A stretch of 14,052 nt of DNA from CAYVBN01 sp964538565 (GTDB lineage Bacteria; Pseudomonadota; Alphaproteobacteria; Rhizobiales; Xanthobacteraceae): NCBI GenBank assembly GCA_964538565.1, contig CAZIGW010000236.1:1-14052 (forward strand), read 5' to 3'. Below are positions 1-6,035 of this stretch, piece after piece. The translations under genes and the position numbers were made by a program. The number at the start of each line of letters is the position of its first letter. Position 1 is the first letter of the stretch. The notes under the pieces are model-generated. The model had not been told where the DNA came from, made no database searches, and saw nothing but the letters and a program-made list of their open reading frames with translations.

Positions 1-843
1 CCGGCGCGGAATCAGCTTCTGGCGCAGCGCGTACTCGATGATGAGCTCGAGCGAACGGCGGTTCGCCTCGACCCCGAAGCGCAGCGGATCGAGCGGCGTG
101 CCGGTGCCCGGCACGTTGGCGGCGCGCCGCGCATCGCGCAACAGGCGATAGATCTCGCGCACCACGTCGGGGCGCGATTGTGCGATCGACTGGCGGATCA
201 CCATCATGTGGTTGATCGGCACGCCGCCGTGCGTCTCGGCCCAGCGCCGCGCGACCGCCTCCACGTCCGGGATGAGATGCTTCAGGCGCGGGTCGGGCAG
301 ACGGTCGCCGACGATCGCCGCGTCGATCTCGCCGTCGAGCAGCATCTGCGCGAGTGTCTTGCCCTCGGGCGCGCGCTCGACGAAGCGCGGATCGTGGTAT
401 TCGGCGAGATGCGGGTCCTCGAAGGTGATCCAGCGGATCGACTCGATGTCGACGCCATAGTCGTCGGCGAGAATGCCGCGCACCCAGGCGCCGGTCGTCT
501 GCGTGTAGGCGCGCACGCCGACGCGCCGGCCCGACAGATCCCGCGGATCGAGCGGGCCGCGCTCGGGATTGTAGGCGATCGTGTGATGCTGCCCGCGGCC
601 GACCACCGTCGCCGGGATCAATACGTACGGCTTGCCGTAGACCTTGGCCTGCAGGAAGGTCACGATCGCCAGCTCGCCGAGGTCGTATTTTCCCTCGCGC
701 ACGAGAGGCTTGAACTGCGTGTTGGCGACCTTGACCTCGGGGATGTCGAATTCGACGAGGTCGGAGCGCACGTCGCCCTTCTTGAGCGCCATCACGTTCG
801 GATAGTTGCCAAGGAGCGTGTGGAGCTTGAGCTTCTCGGGCAT
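1..843 (-). CDS. 4,5-dihydroxyphthalate decarboxylase-like protein (periplasmic-binding-fold), 3' end cut by window
   Basis: The reading frame is open from an ATG at 843 to the window edge, giving 281 residues without a stop. The text resembles the Pht5/4,5-dihydroxyphthalate decarboxylase family, which shares the fold of substrate-binding proteins: a short N-terminal strand, then 'DLGELAIVTFLQAK' near residues 54-67, 'LSGRRVGVRAYTQTTGAWVRG' split around residues 103-123, and 'MLLDGEIDAAIVGD' at 167-180. The last visible residues, 'ALRQKLIPRR', resemble the usual end of this family (about 320-340 residues), so only a few dozen residues are missing. There is no signal peptide, so a cytoplasmic enzyme or ligand-binding protein is more likely than a transport protein. 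AGGAGG at 849-854 is an excellent ribosome-binding site and touches the stop codon of the upstream amidohydrolase, so the two are probably co-transcribed and translationally coupled. Known Pht5 decarboxylates 4,5-dihydroxyphthalate to protocatechuate; that exact substrate is not shown here. Confidence 0.85.
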   Translation of the reverse strand, partial: MPEKLKLHTLLGNYPNVMALKKGDVRSDLVEFDIPEVKVANTQFKPLVREGKYDLGELAIVTFLQAKVYGKPYVLIPATVVGRGQHHTIAYNPERGPLDPRDLSGRRVGVRAYTQTTGAWVRGILADDYGVDIESIRWITFEDPHLAEYHDPRFVERAPEGKTLAQMLLDGEIDAAIVGDRLPDPRLKHLIPDVEAVARRWAETHGGVPINHMMVIRQSIAQSRPDVVREIYRLLRDARRAANVPGTGTPLDPLRFGVEANRRSLELIIEYALRQKLIPRR

Positions 844-853
844 CACAACCTCC

Positions 854-1708
854 TCAATCGGCGAGCGCCGGATAGAGCGCCTGCGCGGTCCCGGCGAAGA
901 TCCACGAACGGTCGGCGGCCGGCAGGCAGGCGAGCGAACGCCGCGCCAGCGCCAGCAGGTCCGGCAGGCTTCCTTCGGACGACGGGTAGTTCGAGCCCCA
1001 GGCGAGCCGCGACGCGCCGAATTTTTCGACCAGAAGCGGGAAGAAGGTCTCCGGCGCCGCCTTGCCCTTGCTGGCCTCGTTGAACGTGCGCGGCGTGAGC
1101 TTGAGATAGACGTTCGGATAGCGCGCGAGGTCGAACAGGCTCGCGGCCGCCGCATAGGGCGGGCCATCCTCGAGCACGGGACGCGCGAGGTGGTCGAGGA
1201 TGACGCGCACCTTCGGAAAGCGCTCGATCATGCGGACCACCTGCGGAAGTCCCTTGGCCGACATCTGCAGGCAGATCGACAGACCGAGTTCGCCGGCGCA
1301 TTCCCACGCCGGGTAGGATCTCGGATCGTCGAGCCAGGTCGCCTGCTCGCTCATGGTACTGCCGAAGGTGAAGAGCCGCATGCCGGTCAGGCCCCTGGCG
1401 CGCCAGTGACGCATTTTCTCCGGCGCGTCGGGCGCCAGCACGTCGACCGAAAACACGCCGGTGAGGCGCCCCGGATAGGCGGCGACCGCATCCGCCACGT
1501 AGGAATTGTCGTGCCCGTAGCAGGTCGAGGCCTGGACGATCGCCGCTTTGTCGACGCCGGCCTCGTCCATGGCGGCGATCATCCGCTCGAGCGAGACCGG
1601 GCGGGTGCGCGACCAGTCGGACTGATGCCCGCCGAGCGGCGCCTGGGGGTAGCGAACGGTGTCGGGCGAGATGATGTGCGGATGGATGTCGATGGTCTTG
1701 GTGTGCAT
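854..1708 (-). CDS. amidohydrolase-family (Amidohydro_2) TIM-barrel protein
   Basis: This 284-residue protein has the layout of small Amidohydro_2 hydrolases and lactonases: the N-terminal strand with H9-P-H11, 'VILDHLARP' with H173, and the C-terminal 'AWGSNYPSSEG' at 236-246, followed by 'FAGTAQALYP', the usual family ending. Members hydrolyse lactones or decarboxylate aromatic acids in the cytoplasm. The position that is aspartate in metal-dependent members (GSDYP) is Asn240 here, and the strand before 'AKG' reads 'LQMS' with no metal-binding histidine, so a mononuclear metal site may be incomplete. I chose the ATG at 1708 because the fold starts directly after it; an in-frame ATG at 1759 would add 17 unlike residues and has no Shine-Dalgarno, though the one at 1708 is also weak. 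The gene heads a unit with the decarboxylase-like gene 10 bases downstream and diverges from a Bug transporter gene. Substrate unknown; an aromatic-acid-derived lactone is a guess. Confidence 0.87.
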   Translation of the reverse strand: MHTKTIDIHPHIISPDTVRYPQAPLGGHQSDWSRTRPVSLERMIAAMDEAGVDKAAIVQASTCYGHDNSYVADAVAAYPGRLTGVFSVDVLAPDAPEKMRHWRARGLTGMRLFTFGSTMSEQATWLDDPRSYPAWECAGELGLSICLQMSAKGLPQVVRMIERFPKVRVILDHLARPVLEDGPPYAAAASLFDLARYPNVYLKLTPRTFNEASKGKAAPETFFPLLVEKFGASRLAWGSNYPSSEGSLPDLLALARRSLACLPAADRSWIFAGTAQALYPALAD

Positions 1709-1800
1709 TGCGTGGAAGAACTCCGTGGCGCTCTTTCGGCTTTGCCGGCCTGCGTCCATTCAGCAGGAACGGGCCTATTTCTCTGTCGGGGCGCTTCTCA

Positions 1801-1808
1801 TACTATAG
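1801..1808. promoter_or_regulatory. AT-rich hexamers in the divergent gap: possible -10 element
   Basis: In the 125-base gap between the divergent amidohydrolase and Bug genes, this is the only AT-rich patch in otherwise GC-rich DNA. On the plus strand it reads TACTAT (four of six matches to TATAAT) and on the minus strand TATAGT (five of six). I see no convincing -35 hexamer at 16-18 bases on either side, so which gene it serves, if any, is not settled. Confidence 0.25.
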
Positions 1809-1833
1809 GCGGCGGAAAAAGGAAGGTGGCTCA

Positions 1834-2823
1834 ATGATCAAGAAAACTACATATCGTTTCTGTCGATTGTTCGCGGCTTCGATTGCCGTCCTGACCGCCG
1901 TCGCGGCGCCGGCGCGGGCGGACGAGTCCTATCCCTCGCGCACCGTGCGCATCATCGTGCCTTACGGCGCCGGCGGCATCGCCGACGTGACCATGCGGAT
2001 GATCGCCGAACAGATGAGCAAGCAGCTTGGGCAGACGTTCTTCATCGACAATCGCCCCGGGGCCGGCGGCGTGATCGGCATGAAGGCGGCCGCCGCGGCA
2101 CCGCCCGACGGGTATACGCTCGCGATGATCGGCGGCGGGCTGACGATCGCCAAGTCGCTGTTCAAGTCCCTGCCCTACGATCTCGTCACCGACTTCACCC
2201 CGATCTCGACGACCGCCTCCTACGGTCTCGTGATCGCCACCAAGGCGGGCTCGCCGCTCAAGACCGTGAAGGACGTGATCGCGGCCGCCAAGGCCAAGCC
2301 GGGCGCGCTGAACTTCGGCACGATCAATCCGGGCAGCACGCAGCACCTTTCCGCCGAGCTCTTCAAGAGCATGGCGGACATCAACGTGACGATGGTCCCG
2401 TACAAGACGACGCCCGAACTCGCGACCGCGGTCCTGCGCGGCGACGTCGACGTGGCGTTCGAATACTACGCCGGCTTCGAGTCGGTGATCGAAGAGGGCA
2501 AGGTCCAGGCGATCGCCTCGACCGGCAAGGAGCGCGCGCCTCAATTGCCCAACGTGCCGACCGTCGCCGAGAGCGGCTTGCCGGGCTACGACGTCACGAG
2601 CTGGAACGGCCTCGCCGCGCCGGCCGGCGTGCCCGCCGACATCATCAGCAAGCTCAACCATGCGGTCAACGAGGCGACCAAGTCGACCGAGGTGCGGTCG
2701 ATCTCGAGCAAGGCCGGCATGAAGGCGCAAGGCAGCACGACCGAGGAGATCAAGGCGCGGCTGAAGTCCGACATCGACAAGTGGGCCGGCGTCATCGCCA
2801 AGGCGGGCATCGAGAAGCGCTAG
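1834..2823 (+). CDS. Bug/TctC-family tricarboxylate-type solute-binding protein (first copy)
   Basis: This 329-residue protein has a Sec signal peptide (positively charged start, hydrophobic stretch to about residue 26, likely cleavage after 'ARA' at 27-29) and then the Bug/TctC signature: 'RIIVPYGAGGIAD' at 39-51 with the conserved ligand-binding Asp51, 'DNRPGAGGVIG' at 72-82 and 'PPDGYT' at 90-95. 'LPNVPTVAES' at 238-247 is the family hinge motif. Such proteins sit in the periplasm and bind small carboxylates for TctAB-type transporters. The first loop has 'PYGAGG' where most relatives have 'PFPPGG', hinting at a different ligand. The start at 1834 is set by GGAAGGTGG just upstream and by the signal peptide; longer in-frame starts give unrelated residues. 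No tctA or tctB lies nearby, which is usual for the expanded Bug family. Transcription ends at the hairpin beginning at 2841. It diverges from the amidohydrolase unit, so it may import that unit's substrate (inference). Confidence 0.93.
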   Translation: MIKKTTYRFCRLFAASIAVLTAVAAPARADESYPSRTVRIIVPYGAGGIADVTMRMIAEQMSKQLGQTFFIDNRPGAGGVIGMKAAAAAPPDGYTLAMIGGGLTIAKSLFKSLPYDLVTDFTPISTTASYGLVIATKAGSPLKTVKDVIAAAKAKPGALNFGTINPGSTQHLSAELFKSMADINVTMVPYKTTPELATAVLRGDVDVAFEYYAGFESVIEEGKVQAIASTGKERAPQLPNVPTVAESGLPGYDVTSWNGLAAPAGVPADIISKLNHAVNEATKSTEVRSISSKAGMKAQGSTTEEIKARLKSDIDKWAGVIAKAGIEKR

Positions 2824-2840
2824 CGGTCACACAAGGAATG

Positions 2841-2873
2841 CGGCCGGCGCCCCGGCGGCGCCGGCCGTTTTTT
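2841..2873 (+). terminator. intrinsic terminator of the first Bug gene
   Basis: A perfect 11-base-pair GC stem (CGGCCGGCGCC at 2841-2851 with its complement at 2857-2867) encloses a five-base loop and is followed directly by six T residues at 2868-2873. It lies 17 bases after the Bug stop codon. The reverse strand has no T run after the stem, so it acts in one direction and does not serve the converging VOC gene. Confidence 0.92.
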
Positions 2874-2891
2874 CTGACGTCCTTCCGCGCC

Positions 2892-3272
2892 TCACGCGCC
2901 AGGAAAGTTCAGCTCCACCATGATCCTGTTCGGGTCCTGCACGAACAGCTGCCGCAGGTTGGCGCTCGGCACCTCCTGCTCGCGGAAAGCGATGCCGAGT
3001 GTCTTGAAGCGTTCGCGCATGCCTTCGAAATCCGCGCAGGTGAACGCGACATGATCGAAGCTGCCGGTGTCGGGAGAGCGGCCGCCGCCGATGGCGTTGC
3101 TCTGCGGCACGAGATGCACGACCGGATCTTCGCCGCAGTAGAGCCAGTATCCGGGGAACGACAGCGCCGGCCGCGGACCGACCTTCAATCCGAGAATGTC
3201 CTGGTAGAAGTCGCGCGTGCCTTCGAGGTCGCTGGTGCGCACCGTGACGTGATTGAGCCGGGTGAGCGGCAT
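2892..3272 (-). CDS. VOC (vicinal oxygen chelate)/glyoxalase-fold protein
   Basis: A 126-residue single-module VOC protein with two beta-alpha-beta-beta-beta halves: 'LNHVTVRTSDLEGTRDFY' at 6-23 opens the first and 'FDHVAFTCADFEGMRERF' at 72-89 the second, ending in 'DPNRIMVELNFPG'. Candidate metal ligands are H8, H53, H74 and E120, the standard four positions, so it should be a working metalloenzyme. The family includes glyoxalases, extradiol dioxygenases, epimerases and resistance proteins; nothing visible picks one. The length fits single-module members that dimerise to form the active site. GGAGG, eight bases before the ATG, supports the start. It lies 159 bases downstream of the LysR-linked operon on the same strand and may be read from it, but it also has its own candidate promoter. 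Cytoplasmic; no signal peptide. Confidence 0.9.
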   Translation of the reverse strand: MPLTRLNHVTVRTSDLEGTRDFYQDILGLKVGPRPALSFPGYWLYCGEDPVVHLVPQSNAIGGGRSPDTGSFDHVAFTCADFEGMRERFKTLGIAFREQEVPSANLRQLFVQDPNRIMVELNFPGA

Positions 3273-3298
3273 GGCGTTCCTCCGATGACTTTTTTTTC

Positions 3299-3327
3299 AG
3301 CATAGAGCGGCGCGCCGTGCGCGCCAA
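3299..3327 (-). promoter_or_regulatory. candidate sigma-70 promoter of the VOC gene, with palindrome in the spacer
   Basis: On the minus strand TTGGCG (3327-3322) and TATGCT (3304-3299) each match the consensus hexamers at four of six positions and are 17 bases apart, about 30 bases upstream of the VOC start. The spacer and part of the -35 form a perfect inverted repeat, GGCGCGC-cgt-GCGCGCC at 3309-3325, a possible operator. GC-only palindromes do arise by chance in such DNA, so the operator reading is weaker than the promoter reading. Confidence 0.42.
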
Positions 3328-3379
3328 CTGCGACCTGCGTCGGCTTGCACCCGAATGAGCGAGCCGCGCGACGCGCATG

Positions 3380-3427
3380 GGTGTCGGAGCGCCCGAGCGT
3401 CCCGGCGGGACCCGGACCGCCGACACC
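3380..3427 (-). terminator. stem-loop just after the barrel-protein gene, possible transcript end
   Basis: GGTGTCGG at 3380-3387 pairs perfectly with CCGACACC at 3420-3427, and an inner hairpin GTCCC-ggc-GGGAC sits at 3399-3411. The structure begins four bases beyond the stop codon at 3432 in the direction of that gene. It lacks a T run, so it would be a pause, a processing signal or an RNA-stabilising 3' end rather than a classic intrinsic terminator. Confidence 0.35.
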
Positions 3428-3431
3428 AGGC

Positions 3432-4046
3432 TCAGTCGCGGTGATAGGACGCGTAGAGGTTGAAGAGGTCGGCGCCGCAGCCCGCCGCGTTCCCGGCCGT
3501 CCCGACGAGCGTCGCGGCCGTCGCCGGACGGTCGAATTCGGCGATGGCCCAGAGTTCCGACCCGGCCGGCTCGAGGGCGGCGAACAGGCGGATCTGCAGA
3601 AGCCCCGCGTCTTTCAGACTGTGTGCAAGGGCTTGCGCAACGTCCTTCACGCGGTGACTGGCTTCGGGATAGCGCGCGAGCAGCAGGCGCGAGACCTTTT
3701 GCGGGGCGAAGCTGAGCGCGCCGCCCGGCACGACCTGTTCGGCGACGATCCGCATCCGCCCGACCGTCCGGGGAAGAATGCGCCGGCTCCACGGCGTGGA
3801 ATTGGGCCCGGACACCGCCCGGTAGGCATCGGTCTCGAGCGCGGAAGCCGACGCGAGATCGTAAAGCGCAAGCCAGCGCGGCCAGCCTTCCAGGCACACC
3901 CAGCGCGAGGCGCTTTCGAAGCCGGGCAGCGCCCGCCGTTGGGGAAAATGCTCCGTGTCGTACCAGTCGTTGAATTCGCCTTCGAGGTCGGCCGGCGGCT
4001 CCATCGTGACGAGCAGCAGGCCCTTGCCACGCGACACAGGCATCAT
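3432..4046 (-). CDS. dimeric alpha/beta-barrel protein, EthD/antibiotic-monooxygenase-like, function unknown
   Basis: The 204-residue product opens with a beta strand 'GKGLLLVTMEPP' and the segment 'FNDWYDTEHFPQRRALPGF' at 25-43, a hallmark of EthD-like and other dimeric alpha/beta-barrel proteins ('WYDxEHxPxR...PGF'). A second strand-helix pattern ('IRLFAALEPAG...LWAIAEFD') at 152-172 suggests two fused barrel halves in one chain. Relatives are often small-molecule monooxygenases, isomerases or stress proteins next to degradation genes; which applies is not visible. The start is ATG-ATG at 4046, two bases after the TGA of the upstream hydrolase (TGACCATGATG), so it is translationally coupled and is the third gene of the LysR-linked operon. 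A longer in-frame extension to 4247 overlaps the hydrolase and reads as low-complexity Arg/Ala, so I rejected it. A hairpin follows the stop. Confidence 0.85.
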   Translation of the reverse strand: MMPVSRGKGLLLVTMEPPADLEGEFNDWYDTEHFPQRRALPGFESASRWVCLEGWPRWLALYDLASASALETDAYRAVSGPNSTPWSRRILPRTVGRMRIVAEQVVPGGALSFAPQKVSRLLLARYPEASHRVKDVAQALAHSLKDAGLLQIRLFAALEPAGSELWAIAEFDRPATAATLVGTAGNAAGCGADLFNLYASYHRD

Positions 4047-4048
4047 GG

Positions 4049-4909
4049 TCACGAAGCGCCCGCCGTGCACGCGGCCTGGGCGAGAAAGAAAGCGCGCAGA
4101 CGGGCGGAGAGGTCGCGCGGCGCCTGCACGGGCATCAGATGCCCGCTGTCGAGCAGCGCAAACTCGGAGCGCCGGAGCTTCCTGGCCGCGCGCTCGACCT
4201 GCTCCGGCGGACGAAGGCCGTCGTGCACGCCGGCGAGCACGAGGCACGGAATGTCGATCTGATCCAGCAGCCGTTCGAGATCCGCGCCGGCAACCGCCAT
4301 GTTGGCATGGCGATAGCAGAGCGGATCGTTGGCGAGCAGCCGGGCGCGATAACGCGCGTAGGCGGCACCCTCGCGACGGGTCGCCGCCGGGTAGGATCGT
4401 TCGAGCGCCGCATCGACGATCGCCCGCATCCCTTCGCCGGCGGCCTTGATCGAACGCTCGGCCAGATAGGCGTGGCGCTCGCGATCGAGCATGAGGGCGG
4501 GGGCGCAGAGCGCGAGGCTTGCGACCGCGCGCGGCCGGTGCGCCGCGAAGGCGACCGCGATCGCCGCACCGGCCGCGACGGCCGCGATGTGCACGGGCTG
4601 CGCCAGGCCTGCCGCCCCGATCAGCCGGTCGAGGTCGCCGACGTGATCATCGAGCGTGAACGCCCGGCGCGGCTTCTCGGACAGCCCGGAGCCGCGCTGA
4701 TCGTACCGCAGCAGGCGGAAATCGTTCTCGATCAGCGGGACCACGTCGTCCCAACTCTCGAGGCCGCCGCCGAGCTCGTGCAGCAGGACGAGGCTGTGCG
4801 GCCCCCGGCCCGAGACCATGTAGCGGATGCTGAGGTCGGGCCAGTCGGTCCACGCCGGAGATGCCTGCAGGGATCCGCCGAATCCGACGATGGCATCCGC
4901 GGAGTGCAT
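4049..4909 (-). CDS. alpha/beta-hydrolase-fold protein with alanine at the nucleophile position
   Basis: A 286-residue alpha/beta-hydrolase of the PcaD/BioH type: oxyanion-loop strand 'LVLLHELGGG' at 40-49, 'FRLLRYDQRGSGLSEKP' at 64-80, cap helices at about 130-205, the acid D230 in 'LAGVHDGLRPPEQ', and the catalytic His H257 in 'DSGHLMP'. The nucleophile elbow, normally GxSxG, reads A110-V-A112-A-G114, so the serine is replaced by alanine (codon GCG, one base from the Ser codon TCG). The rest of the fold looks intact and the reading frame is clean. It may be a pseudoenzyme, a ligand-binding protein or a catalyst working without covalent chemistry. It starts 12 bases after the Bug gene stop and its own stop is 2 bases before the barrel-protein start, so it is the middle gene of a three-gene operon. 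No strong Shine-Dalgarno is seen before the ATG at 4909, so coupling to the upstream gene is likely. Cytoplasmic. Confidence 0.9.
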   Translation of the reverse strand: MHSADAIVGFGGSLQASPAWTDWPDLSIRYMVSGRGPHSLVLLHELGGGLESWDDVVPLIENDFRLLRYDQRGSGLSEKPRRAFTLDDHVGDLDRLIGAAGLAQPVHIAAVAAGAAIAVAFAAHRPRAVASLALCAPALMLDRERHAYLAERSIKAAGEGMRAIVDAALERSYPAATRREGAAYARYRARLLANDPLCYRHANMAVAGADLERLLDQIDIPCLVLAGVHDGLRPPEQVERAARKLRRSEFALLDSGHLMPVQAPRDLSARLRAFFLAQAACTAGAS

Positions 4910-4921
4910 CGCCGGCCGGCG

Positions 4922-5890
4922 TCAATCCATCTTGGCGCCGGAGGACTTCGCCACCGTCGCCCACTTGGCCATTTCGCTGCGGATGTAGGCGCCGAATTCC
5001 TCGGGCCGGTTGCCGACGAGTCGCGCTCCCTGGCTCGAGAGCCTCTCCCGCACCTCGGGCGCCGCGAGCGCCGTCACGACCGCCCCATGAATCCTGGCGA
5101 TGACGGCGGGCGGCGTGCCGGCCGGCGCGACCATGCCGTACCAGTTCTCCGCTTCGACCTGCGGAAACCCGGCCTCGGCGAGCGTCGGCACCTGCGGCAG
5201 CGACGGCGCGCGCCGCCGACTGCCGACCGCCAGTGCTTCCAGATCGCCGGATTGCACATGCGGCAGCAGCACCGGAATATCGGCAAACATGATCTGCACC
5301 TGACCGCCGAGAAGATCGTTCACCGCCAGCGCGGCGCCGCGATACGGCACGTGCACGATCTCGATCCCGGCGGCGTTCTTGAACAGTTCGCCGGCAAGAT
5401 GCGGCATGCTGCCGGTCCCGGAGGACGCGAAGTTCAATCGCCGCGGCGCGGCCTTGGCCAGGGCCACCAGATCGCGCACCGAGGCGACCGGCAGCCTGGC
5501 GGGCACCACCAGAAGCTCCGGAACGCTGGCGACAAGCGTGATGGGGGCGAAATCCTTCGCGGCGTCGTACGGAACGCTGTCCTGCACGCTCGCGCTGATC
5601 GACAGCGCGCCGGCGCTCGACAGCGCGATCGTGTACCCGTCGGGCGCCGCCTTGGCGACGACCTCCGTGCCGATGACGCCGCCCGCCCCGCCGCGGTTGT
5701 CGATCACGACCGACTGCCCCAGCACCTCCCCCATCTTCTGGCCGACCACGCGCGCGATGATGTCGCTCGGACCTCCGGGCGGGAACGGCACGATCAGACG
5801 AATGGGCTTGGTCGGATAGGTCTGCGCGGACGCGAGCGCCGGCAGCGCCAGCATCGCGACGCAACAGATCAGACGACTCAGGGTTCGCAT
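4922..5890 (-). CDS. Bug/TctC-family tricarboxylate-type solute-binding protein (second copy)
   Basis: A 322-residue periplasmic binding protein. A signal peptide occupies residues 1-22 (cleavage probably after 'ASA', before 'QTYPTKPIR', the classic mature start). The canonical motifs follow: 'LIVPFPPGGPSD' at 32-43 with ligand-contacting Asp43, 'DNRGGAGGVIG' at 64-74, 'PDGYT' at 83-87 and 'LPQVPTLAEAGFP' at 231-243. It differs clearly from the first copy in the loops, so the two probably bind different acids. GGGAGGA, just before the ATG at 5890, and the signal peptide fix the start; the ATG 49 codons upstream at 6037 lies inside the lysR start region. It heads a three-gene operon and is divergent from a LysR gene with a palindromic site between them, so inducible expression by its ligand or a metabolite is likely (inference). 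No TctA or TctB partner is in view. Confidence 0.93.
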   Translation of the reverse strand: MRTLSRLICCVAMLALPALASAQTYPTKPIRLIVPFPPGGPSDIIARVVGQKMGEVLGQSVVIDNRGGAGGVIGTEVVAKAAPDGYTIALSSAGALSISASVQDSVPYDAAKDFAPITLVASVPELLVVPARLPVASVRDLVALAKAAPRRLNFASSGTGSMPHLAGELFKNAAGIEIVHVPYRGAALAVNDLLGGQVQIMFADIPVLLPHVQSGDLEALAVGSRRRAPSLPQVPTLAEAGFPQVEAENWYGMVAPAGTPPAVIARIHGAVVTALAAPEVRERLSSQGARLVGNRPEEFGAYIRSEMAKWATVAKSSGAKMD

Positions 5891-5953
5891 GGAATCCTCC
5901 CGCCGGCCACGGACGCCGGCCCAGTGCGGCTGTTCTGCCCGAGCCGTGGAGGT

Positions 5954-5980
5954 TTGACAAAAACCTTTGGCCGATAGCAT
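5954..5980 (+). promoter_or_regulatory. candidate promoter of the lysR-type gene
   Basis: A perfect TTGACA (5954-5959) is followed by TAGCAT (5975-5980, four of six matches) with a 15-base spacer, shorter than the ideal 17. It would start transcription near the palindrome at 5984-5998, about 50 bases before the lysR start, which would fit self-repression. On the minus strand, TTGTCA at 5960-5955 overlaps it and could serve the Bug operon, but its -10 is poor. Confidence 0.4.
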
Positions 5981-5983
5981 CGT

Positions 5984-5998
5984 ATGCCGTTGCGGCAT
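5984..5998. promoter_or_regulatory. LysR-type operator candidate (T-N11-A palindrome)
   Basis: ATGCCG-ttg-CGGCAT is a perfect inverted repeat of 6+3+6 bases and contains T (5985) and A (5997) separated by 11 bases, the core LysR-family box. It lies in the 145-base gap between lysR (start 6036) and the Bug operon (start 5890), right after the candidate lysR promoter, the usual place for a shared operator. Confidence 0.5.
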
Positions 5999-6035
5999 GG
6001 CTCGAACCGGGCGCACCCGCGCACCAAACGCGCCC

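Noticed and set aside
178..1083. A 301-codon open frame on the plus strand
   Set aside because: Antisense to the decarboxylase-like gene, which runs open to the window edge with family motifs; this frame reads as Arg/His/Asp shadow.
3289..3298. Run of T residues (A residues on the minus strand) before the VOC gene as a terminator tract
   Set aside because: No hairpin precedes it in the right direction; it lies between the VOC promoter and its ribosome site and is better read as leader sequence.
4139..5977. A 612-codon open frame on the plus strand
   Set aside because: Antisense to the hydrolase and second Bug gene, both of which have complete motifs, signal peptide and ribosome site.
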